A stretch of 64,000 nucleotides of DNA from Helopsaltes ochotensis (taxonomy: Eukaryota; Chordata; Aves; Passeriformes; Locustellidae): the NCBI GenBank assembly GCA_013400155.1, contig VXBM01000286.1, positions 515,431 to 579,430 on the forward strand. The letters run 5' to 3'. The notes beneath the pieces were generated by a model that saw only the letters and a program-made list of their open reading frames with translations, was not told where the DNA came from and did not search any database. Made by a program: the position numbers and the translations under genes. Positions 35,377 through 48,200 of the stretch are shown here, piece after piece (the first letter of the stretch is position 1; every line of letters starts with the position of its first letter).

Positions 35377-38300
35377 GTAAGACTGAACTCTAAGTGAAAT
35401 CCATGATTAACTGGCAGTGAGTGGTATGGAATTTTACAATATTTTTTGTTATGTAGGGTGATGTATTTTTTTACGGTCAAAGATCTAGTCTGTTATTTAA
35501 TCCAGAATTAATTAATGATGACCACAATACCACATGTATTTCCACCTCCACTTCTTTAGTTGAATAGAATTGTATTGCACAAGGTTTTTAAACAAGAAAA
35601 GGAGAACCCTTTCCCAGAGGCAGGGCCAAGACTTGTGAAGTCCTCCAGCTGATCTCTCTCTTAGACTAGGTCTTTGCCCTAAGACAAACAAGGCAATGTG
35701 TCAGGAACAAAAAGGATTGTTGTGATCAAAGGGAGGGAATTTAACATAGCAGGTGCTTGCCGTGTTGTGTAGAGAATTGCTGGAAGTTGTTCAGATACTT
35801 TGATGAAAGGAAGGAATGCCAGATAAAGAGTACCTAGATGATTTAAAGACCGTTATGAGGTCAGTTTGCGAACAGTATTTTCTTGAATATAAAAATCTTG
35901 ATAAATAAAGCAATATTTCAGTGCAGTCTCATGGGATGGAGTTAAAGAATGAATAAGTCAGCATGTTGGCAGAAAAAATGGAAAAGCTGAGCTCTATGTT
36001 GATAGAAGATACCGTCAAATGCTCAGAACCATCTACTTTTCCCCTCCTCCTTGGATTTATTCAACTTTAAAGTGCAAGTTTTTAGCAACCACTCTTTATC
36101 TGATGAGGTTCATACCTCAAATCATTTCAAGGCAAACGTAGCTGCACAGTAGAGGTCAGCAATCTCTCACCTAAATAACTGAGTGGTCTTGCAAGTGAGA
36201 TCTCCTCTCTGTTTGGCTGAGTTCAAAAGGGGTTCACCAGGGAATAATGAAGAAGCTCAAGTAGATGAGAAATAGTGTGTTAAAATAGGGCTACAAGAAT
36301 AGAGAAATGTCAAAAAGGAGTGAGAGTTCTAGGAAATTTTAGGAGACCCTTAGGAGAAATTGAGGATGAGTCTCTGAGGAATACAAAATGGGAAGAGGAT
36401 GGAGTTGCAGGAAGAAACAGGAAATGGTCTCATCTTTAAAAGGCTTTAGTCCAGAAAGTTGTTGTATGTACATGGTGCTGGGCAGGCTTGTTGTTTTTCT
36501 CCACTGGGTAGACACTGACATGGAGTTGCCTGAAGATGGGAAGACAACTGGGAATGTGAGACGAGAGGGGAGGAATTAATGTGTGCTTTTAACTCCCCTT
36601 CAGCCCTGCTTTGCTGATGATTGCAGCATGAAATCCTGGTATTGATTGGGAAATGTGCAGAGTATAAGATAGGCATGTGCAGAGTTTTATACAAATAAAA
36701 CAATCTCGCTTGTTTTTTAGCATATGGGATGCCAGTTTTTCCCAGCTTGGTTGGGTTTTTGATTTCACTGAATGAAGCTAAAAGATAATAAATATGCAGA
36801 GGGAGAAATGAAGTAAGAACACCAGGAAACTGAGCAGAGTAGGACAGGTCTGAAGAGTGTTCTGTTCATTAAAATAAAATGAATGGCTTGATCTTACTTC
36901 CCCTAAGCCAAATTCTTTTTCCACTGCAATTAGTAAGAGGTTTTTCTGAGTAGCATGTGAGGGTGAAGCACACTGTCCGCAGAAGCGCCATTTGTCACTT
37001 ACTGCAATTTAAGGATCAGAGACTGCTGCTATGTACCAGAGTTGAAAGTAAATGGCTGAACACTTTCTGAGCTTATAGCCTAAATCCTTTAATCTTATTA
37101 TGCCAAAATACATGTAATTTTCCCCTATAAGTTCAGTTGTGGTTTTCTGTGTGCCTGTTGCATGCGTACATCATCGTGTTAGCCATGTTATAATGATAAT
37201 TCAAATGACAGGGCTGCTTCTGGTAGCAAACATCCCTGTAGAAGAAAGATGCGGGCTTTTATAATTGTGATACAGAAGAGCATTTTCTGAACTCATTAGG
37301 GAAAGTTGTAACTAGCTTAACCAACCATTAAGCGTGATGAAACTCTTCAGCAAAACAGTCTGAGGAATATATCATAAAGTACTGACTTCAGAGATGCTGT
37401 TCCCAGGGATAAAAATTCTATCATCAGGTGAGTGTTTGTGAGCTCACCTCTAGCATCCCTATAGGCAAAATGTATTCCTGTGCTTTAAACTATTAACCTC
37501 CCTCCTATTTTTAAAGACCTTTGGTGGCTGAGTTTATAAGAGAAGAAGGAACAGTTAGGAAAACAAGCAGAGCTTATTTTTCCAATGTAACAAAAAAAAT
37601 TAGAGCTGTTGTCTGCAGTTTTACCAGAGGTTCTCATGTGTCTGTTTATGTGAGATTGTCCAAACTTTTGTGGTTTCAGTGGAACAAAAAAGGACCCGAG
37701 ATTTTCAGATTTCTTTCAGCCAAAGAATATGATAGGCATCCACAGGGGCAGGGGAGCAAGCCATGAAAAATAAGCTTCTGTGAGGCTTGGAAGCCTGACA
37801 TGATTTGGGCCTAATTTTGCTTTGTCTCGCACCCAGTTGAATCCCATTGGTTTTTTTAGTTTGGATGCTTCTGGTGTGAGCCACATGAGAGTGTGGCCAT
37901 TTGTTTGGAAATGCTCAATACTGAAGGAACTGGAGATACCGTGGTTGTGAATGTGTGTGTTACTGATACTCCAGGAAGTGCTACATTTCATCAGGTCTGC
38001 TTAGGGAATAATAAAATGAACTCCATTATTTTTAGGAAAATGCCAGATGTTGTCATAACATGTCACATGCTTCTGCCACTGAAATGTTTTTTAACAACAG
38101 TGCTAATGTGTGGTATTATGCTGATGTTGTACAAATAACTAGATGTCAACCTCCATATCCTCAGCAGACTTTTATATCTGTGGTTCTGTTTAGCTATTAT
38201 TTATTAAAAATAAATATGTATATCTTCTTTTAAAAAAGAAGGACAAATAAGAACTTGCTGGGGAAGCACAGGTCACAGTGTTCTGGTTTGAATCAGCAGG

Positions 38301-41300
38301 GGGGAATTCAGAACACCAAAACAAGCAAGGAAATGCTTTTTATGGGGAATGGAAGGACACATGCATACCTGTTCAAAAGTTACTGCTCTGTGTACGCATT
38401 TATACACATTACCAATTATGACCAGTATTGGTTATGTAAGCTATTTTCTCCTCTTCTCACGCTGAGAGAAAACTGCCATTGTCATTGCAATTCCAAATTT
38501 ATGTAATTTGATCATTTGAAAGGTTGCGAAATGGGTGTGTAAGATGCATCCATTTTTCTTACTCAGGAAAATTGACCATAACCTCATAAGTGGAACATAG
38601 GACATTTGAGGCTGTATGTGTTGTAATACTGGCACACAGAACATATTTAAGTACTTGGACAGAGAGTTATTAGGTGATTCGTTCTTGGAAAAGGGATTTC
38701 CTCCTGCCTTTTATTATTGTTGCTACAGCCATGATGCTGATGCTTGCTCTTACCCAACTGACTTTTCTACACTTGAGGACTGAGTACTTGCATAGAGAAG
38801 TAGTGCCGTTTATTTAGCTAGTTTGGGTGAAAATCTTAATTTCTGGTGACATTTTTGGAAGGTGGTAGTTTGCTCTACTGAGCATTTTTGGTGGCAAACT
38901 TGGTATAACCACTCCAAATGGCAAGGAAGTGTTATTGCTATGGCATCACCCAAATGAAAGACTCACATATTGATCTGAAGACCTAGATCTGTGAAAATAT
39001 TTACATGTAATACTTCTCTTGAAATTATTGGAAACTGTCTCTCTGTTCCTCCGTGCGGCTGGTCCTGACAGAATGGTAGAAAGGAAAGAGGAGCTAAAGA
39101 GGAGGCAAAAGGAAAAAATGGCAAGTGAATTGGTGAAGAGGCTCAAATCAGCACTTCACCTGAAACCCTGGCAGCTCTTTGCTGTCACAGAGCTGTGCTA
39201 ACTCTGCTCTGTGTTGGATACTTCACATTGTCTTAGCTTTTGCCAGATAGTGTTGGCTGTGCTGTGCTGGTTCTCTTGCACTCCTTCATGCACCTTCCAG
39301 CATGGTGTCATTTGCCTTAAACCTTTTCTGTAAGATCCTCAGAGCAATGATTAATCTTTTCTGCTTTTAACTTCTCACCCAGAATCTGAGGCAATGAAGC
39401 CTTTTTTCTGTTTCTGCCCAAAATTCTGAACATCACAGCCAGTGAATTAAAACAAATTGGGCCTTTTGTTCAGCAGTAGAGTTAAAATTAATGATCTCAG
39501 ATGAAAGTTAACTTTTTTTTACGAGTTCCAAGATTTGTTGTCTCTAGCTCAAGAGCCAAACCCTGTTTTAAGGCCTTAAATTGTAATTTAAGTAGTCCAA
39601 TCCTGGTGACATACTTGTGTGGATAGCAATCACATGACTGGCTGCTTTCATGAAGCAGTTGCGTCAAGGAAAACTCCTCGCGTGGGAATTTTGTATTGTA
39701 AATAAATTGCTTAGGATTAACCAAGTTGTTTTGGGAAAGACTATCTTAGGATTAATAATAGGAGAAATACTATTCACTCAGGGAAAATAAATGATCTCAG
39801 AAGTGGAATCAAGGTAAACTTAAACCAGGATCATATTACTAGTTGTTTTTGGCTTGAGAGATGTAATTTCAGGAAAACAAAGGAGAGACAGCCTTGGACC
39901 TTTGCTACGTAATTGACAAATCTCAGCAAGTGACATTTTTATTTAATTGAATCCATATAATTTGAGAAATTTGTTTTATGCATATCTCCTTGGAGATGGT
40001 TTCTTCACACTGCACTCCCCTTTGACCTTAATGTAAAAAAACTCCATTTGGTGAAGCTAAACAGACAACACTCAGGCTAGATGGGCTACTGGAATGTTTT
40101 GGGAATTACAGTGAGGTGCATCTGAGGTGCTTGGGTAGTGTTTTACTTGTGGTAAAGCCAAGCTTCCCTGCTATTGCCAAGAAAGATTTGCAGTTTTATA
40201 TTTGTTTTCTTTTTTCATTTTTTAAAACTTTCCAGAATGTGCATTTTAATCCCTTTGGTAGGGTTTCAGAGAGCTGCTAAAACATTTGAACTTCATCTTT
40301 CCTTGATTTGTCAGGCTTCACTTAAAGAATAATGTGGTGAACTCATTGGCATTTCTGATTTCACATGAGCCCATTCTATTTGTTACTAACACTGAACTCT
40401 GATATTTTTTTTTTCTTTGAGGGAGAAGTATTTTTTTAATATGTATTTCGGATTGATTTGTTTTTGTTTTTTTAACTCAAGTTATTCTAGGCTGGTTATT
40501 TTGTAGCCCAATTAGTTTTTGATAGTGGTTTTCTTGTTTCTGCTGTAAGGTTTATTAAGCAATGCTTTATGAAAAACAGTGTGTGATCAAGGCTGTTTGT
40601 GGAACCCTTCCTCCCTGTAAATATGTTGGCAATGGTATTTCCCCATGCCTAATGTGTAGGAAAAGACTCCACAATTTAAATCTTGTTTAGGTCTAGATGT
40701 GTTCAGTGCCCTTTATATTTGGAGCAGATCCTGTCATGTTTCTTCTGGCTCTTCTTTGCATTCGATCACCTACATTTTTTTAGACCTCTCTGACAGGTTG
40801 GAAGATGCCTGGCAAAGTGTGTAGTGAACACGATGCCACTTCCCAAAACAGAGTTCTCTGTCAGCTCAATCACTGGGAGTTTTAGTGGACGTTGACCCGA
40901 GAAGAACAGCTCATTTTCTCTTGGGAAGACTGTCATGTTTCTGCTTGGTGTCAGCAGGGGGGAAAGGGTCTGGAGCTGGGTGTGGGTATCCTGAAGCAGA
41001 ACTCCCACCAAAATTCTCTGCATTTTGGGAAACCGGAGAAATACTGCCACATCTTATTTGGTTAGAAATATTACTTCTGCCATGGAAATTTAACGTTTCC
41101 TCTGTGAAAAAGTCTTTTCTCTAGCTGAGATGACAATATCCATAGTTCAAATTGAACTTGAGGAACTTTGCTCTTGTGAAACAGTTTTACCCTTGGATCA
41201 TTTAATGATTTGCTCAGCAGGAACTCATCTCAGAGACACCAGGCCTTTGGAAAATGGGCTGCTGCCACTATGATTGGATCATATAATTTCTCATATTATC

Positions 41301-41979
41301 AACATGATGTTGCACTTAAGACCTTCACAACCAAGAAGGACAAACCTGGGTTGGTTATGTAATAGTGGAAGGCAGCGGTGTGAAGTCCCTTACAGTAGGA
41401 TATTGCTTAGAAAGAAATACTTTCTTGCCTCTACAGGCTGAAATGGATCATCTAGTTTGTTTTTATATGTTTTTATAGCAGTCCTGCTGTTACCTCCCAT
41501 TTTCTTGATCTCCTCTGGGTTTCTGAGCCCAGTCTGACAGACCTGGGCAATTTGGGGCAGTAATCATTGCTAATTATCGACACACTCACCATCAGGCATA
41601 GGTCATCTTGACATGGCACTCCTTTTCTGTTACTTCTCTTGCAAATACTTGCTTCTTTTGTGTTGTTCTGTACAAAAAAAAATTAATCCAATCCTGTATG
41701 CCATCTCTTTTCCCGATATATCTTTCATATTTGTCCTTAAGACTTTTCAAGTTGCACATTTTTCCATGTAAATCCAGCTATAGGGGTGAAATAGGTTTAT
41801 TTTGTTAAAAAAATAAAATTCCTTAGAGTTAGAAGTTTTCCATTAAAAAGTTGGTTTATTATCCCCCTGGACTCCTAGTTGGAAAATAATTTTTTTTTTT
41901 CTTGGACTAAGACTTTAATTAGAGGGAACTGTTGAGTTTGAACCAATAAAAATTTGTTGGTTTGCCTGATTTGGTACAT

Positions 41980-42660
41980 AAATTCAGTGCCTTTGTGGGA
42001 TTGCAGTTTGGAATCTGCATCCACCATTTCTGCCTTCGAGTTTAGGGGCCACAGAGAAGAATGCAGGCATGGGGTCCTTCAACTGCAATTTGCCAAGCCA
42101 GGGCAAAACAGAGTTCCCCCCAAGTGAGAATTCAAGCTGTGCCCTTTTTAGAGGGACACTGCGGATGTGACAGCATGTTACCTGTGTTTCTGTTCCCAGC
42201 TGGTGAATTCTTCCTTTTCTGGAATTCACCAATAACTTTTGAACATTAATAGGTTTTTGGATCTCATTCAGGAGGCGGTTAGCTTCCCAAGAATTTCCTC
42301 CCCACTTTTATAGTTTTTGAAAGAACCTTCTACTCCCTTTTCATCACCCTGCAGACAAATGGTTTTGTGGCAGACTTGAACAATGCTGGACCTGCCAGAA
42401 AGAGGAGCTCGATCTGCCAGGAAGTCTGGCAAATGTAGGACATGGTTGTAGGTCCATTTTTTGGGTTCGGCCCTTTCAACCACAAAGCTGGCAGCATCCA
42501 TTTCTGCAGCATGAAGCCTAAAGCCACATTTGCCCTGACGAAGGGGTGTGCTGTCCAGGTGTACAATCCGTGCTGCTTTCAGCTCAAAAGAGGAGGAGCC
42601 TAAAGCAGAAAGAAGGTGGAAACTGCTGGGGAAAGTGGGAAGTAGCTGTCACAGACTGTG
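41980..42660. other. GC-richer block with several open frames
   Basis: This block is visibly less AT-rich than its surroundings and carries overlapping open frames, mostly on the minus strand (two of about 77 codons at 42268-42566 and one of 82 codons at 41984-42232). The minus strand also has a TATA-like CTATAAAAGTGGGG near 42303-42316. The products are unfamiliar. It could be an old unrecognised repeat or a regulatory region. I saw no terminal repeats or target duplication. Confidence 0.25.
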
Positions 42661-43067
42661 CTATTAGTGACTCTTCTGACAAGATACCATACAGGGCCCA
42701 GACCAGAAAGTGGGCAGATATGAAAGATTAGGTATAAAAAATTATTTGACTTGACTTCCCTGTGTCTTTCTCTATCCAGATGCTTTGACAGGAATTTGTG
42801 TGCTGCTTGTATTACAATTGCACTGAGGGCTAGGAGACAGTGTAGGGTTTTTTTTAATGTTTCCTCAACCATGTGCTGAATTTCTACACTGGGGTGAAAA
42901 CTTTTCATTTCATTTTTCATATGTTTGTGTATATTTTTCTTTGGTGTTAGTCCTTAGCTCACTGAAGTTCGAATTTGGAAGTTTATCTTCTCTTGTCCAT
43001 CTTGCCATGAGCAGGGAAGCCGGGTAATCAGCATTTTTCAAGAATGACGGCGTCAGTTGTTACTTGT

Positions 43068-43086
43068 GAGCAGTAGATGGCACCGG
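43068..43086 (+). promoter_or_regulatory. CTCF-like motif
   Basis: GAGCAGTAGATGGCACCGG resembles the core of the CTCF site (CCASYAGRKGGCR). It sits in a short patch with several CpGs (GCCGGG, GACGGCGTC, CACCGG, TACGAA), which are otherwise rare here. Occupancy cannot be judged from sequence. Confidence 0.35.
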
Positions 43087-45154
43087 AGAGGTACGAATAA
43101 ACTGAGAACAGCCCCTTCTTACAAGTTTCTGCCTGTATCTTTAAGCAGTTTAGGAATACAAATAACCAAATTAGGAAGGTTTGTATCTAGCCTGTAGAGT
43201 GGCTGTTACGCTTGTTAACTTGATCTTTTATCCTAGATTAACTGAGGTCTTTGAATTGTAAGTAAAATACCTTTTCACAGTGGGATATTCAGAAAATGAG
43301 TTTTTTTCTTTACGTTGTACTGTCTGCTAAGTGAAAACTAGACATTGTGTATGCAGGGAATAAAAGTTACAGGGATCATATGCTTATGCACTTTTCATCC
43401 TTCGTGGCTTTCCCAATGAGTACATGCTGAATTCCTGTATCTTTTGTGTCAGGAAACAAATCTCAGGAGCATAAACCTTATGCTACTTTCTGCTTTGCAG
43501 CTCCCAAGACTGTGATCAAAAGCATTTCTTGGTTCTTGTGCTGTGTAACATATGTCCCAGGAAGTGAATAGGTATCTCTAAGGGCACAAATGCTTGTTTT
43601 ATTTCCTTTGATTGAGGAGTGAAGAGGTACAGTGTAAACAAGGCTTCAGGTACTGGGCTAATGATCACAAAAATACCTCCATCTGTTCGTTAAAGTAGAT
43701 TTTAAACTTTTTCTTTTGCCTTTTCATTTGTGCAGGGGGAAAACTTTAGGAAGGTCCTGGAAAGGGGAAGCCACAAGGGAGCATGGTCTGTCAGTTTGTG
43801 TAGGATCAGGAGCAGGGAACTCATCTCACTTCAGCTATTGACTTGATGTGGGAGCTTGGGCAAACCACAATTTCTCTGTGGGTCTTGCCCCTTCTTGCCT
43901 ATCACTGGGCATTCAGAATTTTGTCATTCAAAATTGTGTACAATGCTGCTGTTCTGACTTGATACCCTTTTTATCTATTCAGTGTGTTGCACGGGTGTAA
44001 AGAGTCAGATCCTTTTTTTTCTTTCATTTATATCTTGTAGTGATGATTACTTGCTGCTGTTGGTATAGGCCCAGTAGCTTAAAGAAGACTTGATTTTTGT
44101 CTCTCAATGCACAAGATACAAAAAACCTGAGAAGGCAGAGAAGTTTTCTCATCTCTGCTGTGCTTTTGAGGTTAAATGAGTATAAGTTCTTCTGTATTAT
44201 AATAGGCAGAAAGGGCCTTAAATTTCTCAGATGTTTACAGCAAAAAGAGAAATTTATGAGTTTGACGGAATAGAGAAACAAGGCACAGAATTTCAAATTT
44301 CTCATGTACAACAGGAAACTTAAAACCCCCTCAACCCCAAACCACCAAAACACCTTGCCCCCACTAGATGCTAGCAGAGGAATCATGGAAGAGATGGGAA
44401 GAAATTGCTGGATTTTACAGAGGTTGAAAATGAGCTCTGTGTTCTTCTGTCGGTGGAAAACTCAGACTAATCTGTAAGTAGCGTCTGTTTATCATTAATT
44501 GCTGTGGCTCTGAGTTTCCTGCCTCCCACTAGGACTTCCATGAAAAATAAGATGGCCTTGGCCAAACAAAACTCCATGGTGGAGGGGGGGAAAATAAACC
44601 ATTAGGAACAGTGTAGAGCACCAGCAGCATTGGAAAAAAAAATGTAAACAGCAATGGAGAAGAATGTCCTGAAATGTTGTTTAAGAGCAAATCAGTTGTT
44701 GCAGCAGGAACTGATATATAGCAATTCCAGTGTTGTGGATTGTTTTCCAAATGGCCTTTCAAATAGCAATACAGATGAAAGGAGGGTGAAATTCCTCTTA
44801 GTGGCAGATGGAAAGTGCTGTCCTGTCTGAGAATATCTGCCTGGTGGCAGAAGCAGTCACCCACCCTGTGCTGGATGAGACAGGCTGGTTTCCTTGCTCC
44901 TTACATGTTGTCCTGCTTCCATATGGCTCATGTTTTTGGACTGTAAGCCTTGGCCGTATTGCCATATTTTGTTGAAATTTAGGAGATATGGAGCACTCTA
45001 GGTGTTTTGGTGATGTCAAAATAATCAAATTTCGTTATGTCAAATTAATCAAACAGTAATAACAATTGATATGCTCTGATACTGCTTTCTTACATGATTG
45101 TGCTTATAGCATCAAGTGACCAAGCATATTTTGATAAAAGCCCCTTCAGAATGG

Positions 45155-45297
45155 ACTTTGTCCACTCAGGTGATGCCTTTGCCTTTAGGAAGAGACTGGA
45201 TGTGGCACTCGGTGCCATGGTGTAGTTGAGGTCTTGGGACATGAGTTGGACTTGCTGATCTTGAAGGTCCCTTCCAACCTAGTGCTTCTGTGTTTTT
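45155..45297 (+). repeat. CR1 LINE 3' end fragment
   Basis: GACTGGATGTGGCACTCGGT, then GCCATGGTGTAGTTGAGGTC, then CTTGAAGGTCCCTTCCAACC and CTAGTGCTTCTGTG follow the CR1 3' end in sense orientation. About 140 bases remain and there is no coding capacity. Confidence 0.82.
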
Positions 45298-48200
45298 ATT
45301 CCTGGTCTTTTTTCTGAATTTTTTTTCACTACTGAACACTGGTCAGAAAGAAAAGCTGGATGTGAATAGCCCTCAGATTTTTATTTTAGTCATGATCAAG
45401 TGTTGAGAAAAATACACAGAATTGAGTTCTTGAATGAGATTGATAAGTTCTTTGCTGTTCCTTATATGTTATTTAACCAAGATTAAGGGGAGATAATCGG
45501 CCAAGTTCAATGACTTAAAACTGTCCCAAGTGTACCAATGTTAAAGACACAGCAGGTTAAACACTTCTAGTCAAAGTGCTGTGACTGTAGCCTCTTCTTG
45601 GATCTCTCTAGTCTATTATAAAAGGATTTTTCTCTGGTGTCTAGTAGCTTTAATGCTGATCTGGTAGTGTTATCCTGAAATAGATCTATTAAAAGAGAGA
45701 GTCCTAAGAGCCCTGTTTTCATACACCTAGAAATTGTTCCTCTGCTTCCCTGCATGCTCCATCTATTCTCATTTATGTAATGCTCCCACATAACCATTAA
45801 TAGCCCAGAGTCAGCATCTGCATTCTGGGAAATTCAGGTTGTTTCAACCCATTAGCTCCACAGAGGAATAGTGTGAAGTGAGACCTGTCTTTCTGTGGTT
45901 TCTATGTTGTCCCTATAGCACATCAACAAACTTAAAAGCACGTTGAAATTTATAGGGGATGTAATCTGACTTGTAGACAGCGACACAAATTTAGGTGGTG
46001 CCTGTTACCTGTGACAGAGGTGGAAACACAGCACAGTTCTCTGGGCTCTGCTAATTCTGTGATGGTGGTTCTCAGCTTGGGACTGATGATGCAGGGTCAG
46101 ACCAGGACCTCACCCATCTGCTGTGTTGTTCCTGACAGGCTTTTCTGTGCAACTGAGGAATGACAAAATTATTTGTCCCACCCAACCAGCTTCAACCAAT
46201 TTCTGCTTAGTGACTAGTTAATGACTTAGAGACCCTGTCTGGTTCTTTGTATTTCATAGCTGCAAAGAGACCAAATTTCTGTGCATTTCTTGTCTCCCCT
46301 TTAAGCCTATTTCTGTCTTTGGCTTTGTCCACCCTCCTGTGGCGTGGCTTCCACGGTTTATATTGTCTGAAAAGTCTTTTCTTCTTTTTGCTTTGAACCA
46401 GGTATGTGATACTTGCATAAATGCCCCCCAGTTCTCATTTAACAAGGAGAAATTGAGTATTTGCATCCTAAGAATTTCTCTACACCATTTTTACGGACTT
46501 GTGACATGATCCAGGCAAGAGCTGTCTGTATTCAGTATTGAGTCCTTATCTTTCAGAATCTCTTCTCTGACAGGAAAAGGTGTTTCCTATCTCTGATTCA
46601 CAAGGCCACGCTTTCCTGTGCTTTTTGGACTAGATGAAGTAACGAAGTAACCAAAGTGACTCCAGGTTCTACTTGGTGGTTAGGAGTGGCTTAATTAGAA
46701 CCTATAATTAGGGGTATGTGCATTAATATGCACTTCTCTATCATGCAACTCAGGACTGTGGGTTTTTTCTTGTCAGTCTTCTCAGTTAGCTTTAGTTCTA
46801 GAAAATACTTTACTTTGTTATTATGCTTGTCTGCAATGTGCAAACCTTACTGTTTTCCTCCTCGTTCTTACCACGTTGAGCAATTAAAACCCCAATTGCT
46901 CCCACAAGGAAGCTCTACAATTTACTTGATATGAAATCTGACCATTTATGCCTATTGTTTATCCTTAGTGGTTTGTCAAGAATCCCTCTGGAGGAGTACA
47001 TTCTCTCGGGTTCGATTGCCTTTGGTGTAATGTTTGTTTAAAAAAAAAAAAAAATCAAAACAAAAAACCACTCTGGAAAATAAAAAATGTATCTACTGTG
47101 TGATCCTTGCATATATATTCAAGTATCCTTGAAAAAACTCTGGATCTTACTTTGAATATATTGCAATCCTTCATAATTTTTTGCAGTTCTTTATTGCAGT
47201 TTCCATAAATATAATATGGAAGTTGGACTTAGGAGCCTGTAAGTCATAGTGTTTCTCTGATCTGTTACTGAAGATCAATGTCCTTGAATTCTTGACTGAG
47301 CTTGTGTGGTACAGGTTTGGAACAGGAAACTCCCACTCTGCCGGATCAATATAATTCATCTTTGAAGTGGTGGAAAGTTTGGTATGGTTTCAAAGGTCAT
47401 GTTTTCTCAGTCTTGCTGTCTTGGGTTTAGCAGCAAACTGCATCCTGACTTCCATCCAAAGCAGCAGTATTAGAACTGTCAAGCCACTTTACCAAAGCCA
47501 CTGATGTTAGCACTTGAAAAGTGTTGTGGTACAGAGGGGCCCCTGTGTTCTTCTGTCAGAGCCCAAAAATTAAGGTGGTTCTTGGACTAATTTTAAGTGA
47601 AAATGATAGTTCTTTGCTGCACTGGTTTTTGAATAAGGGCAGGTAAGCTAGGAAGTTACAGTATTAGATCTGCTCACATTGCCGTGAGAATGGAAAGTAC
47701 CAGGGATGATAATGAAAGTGGAACATATAAAAAAAAAGATTTTTTTTTTTAAGTTGAAGAAGCAATTTGCTTTTAGTTGTCCTCCATTTGGCTGTAGATG
47801 AGAAGCATTGCTAAAAACGCTTCATTATCTGTGAGCTAGTAAAGCTTTTCTTTCATCAAATAACACTCACTTGATGGCGGAAAAAATATTTCCCTACTTT
47901 GAAGAAGATGGCAACACACTGTCATATGGCTTCAGAAAGCGACAGTGCCGACATAATGGGTTTTTCTTTGTGTAACTTACTTCCCTTAGCATGAGCAGCA
48001 TTTGAAACAGATAGTTCTGGGCTTGTGTATGTAGACAAATTCAGCTCTTTGGATGCCAAATCAGAGGCAGCAGTTTAGGGGTATTATCCAGAGGTGCTAC
48101 AAATATGCAGAGCACATCGGTTTTGAGTGGTTTTGGAGGCTAGAGGAGCAAAATGTTTCTGGCAAGGGTGAGTGTCATGAGGCATGGGGGAATAAGAAGT

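Larger units (their letters stand above)
35377..45154. other. Non-coding stretch of nearly 10 kb
   Basis: No gene or repeat was recognised. Points of note are a 36-nt segment before a strong donor (ATCAG|GTGAGT, 37394-37429), a purine-rich open frame at 39019-39201, a GC-richer block at 41980-42660 and a CTCF-like word at 43068. A splice-flanked 71-nt segment at 43501-43571 is closed in all frames. Confidence 0.45.

Noticed and set aside
37394..37429. 36-nt interval before a strong GTGAGT donor
   Set aside because: The acceptor lacks a pyrimidine tract and the reading phase does not fit the other exon candidates.
39019..39201. Lysine/glutamate-rich open frame with an acceptor-like CCTGACAG
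   Set aside because: The composition follows directly from a purine-rich tract, the pyrimidine tract before the AG is weak and no convincing donor follows.
43501..43571. 71-nt segment with a good acceptor (TTTCTGCTTTGCAG) and donor (TAG|GTATCT)
   Set aside because: All three frames contain a stop; in the most open frame the stop is the last codon. It could only be a non-coding exon, and there is no other support.
44358..44382. CCCCCACTAGATGCTAGCAG, partly like a CTCF site
   Set aside because: The GGC part of the core is missing.
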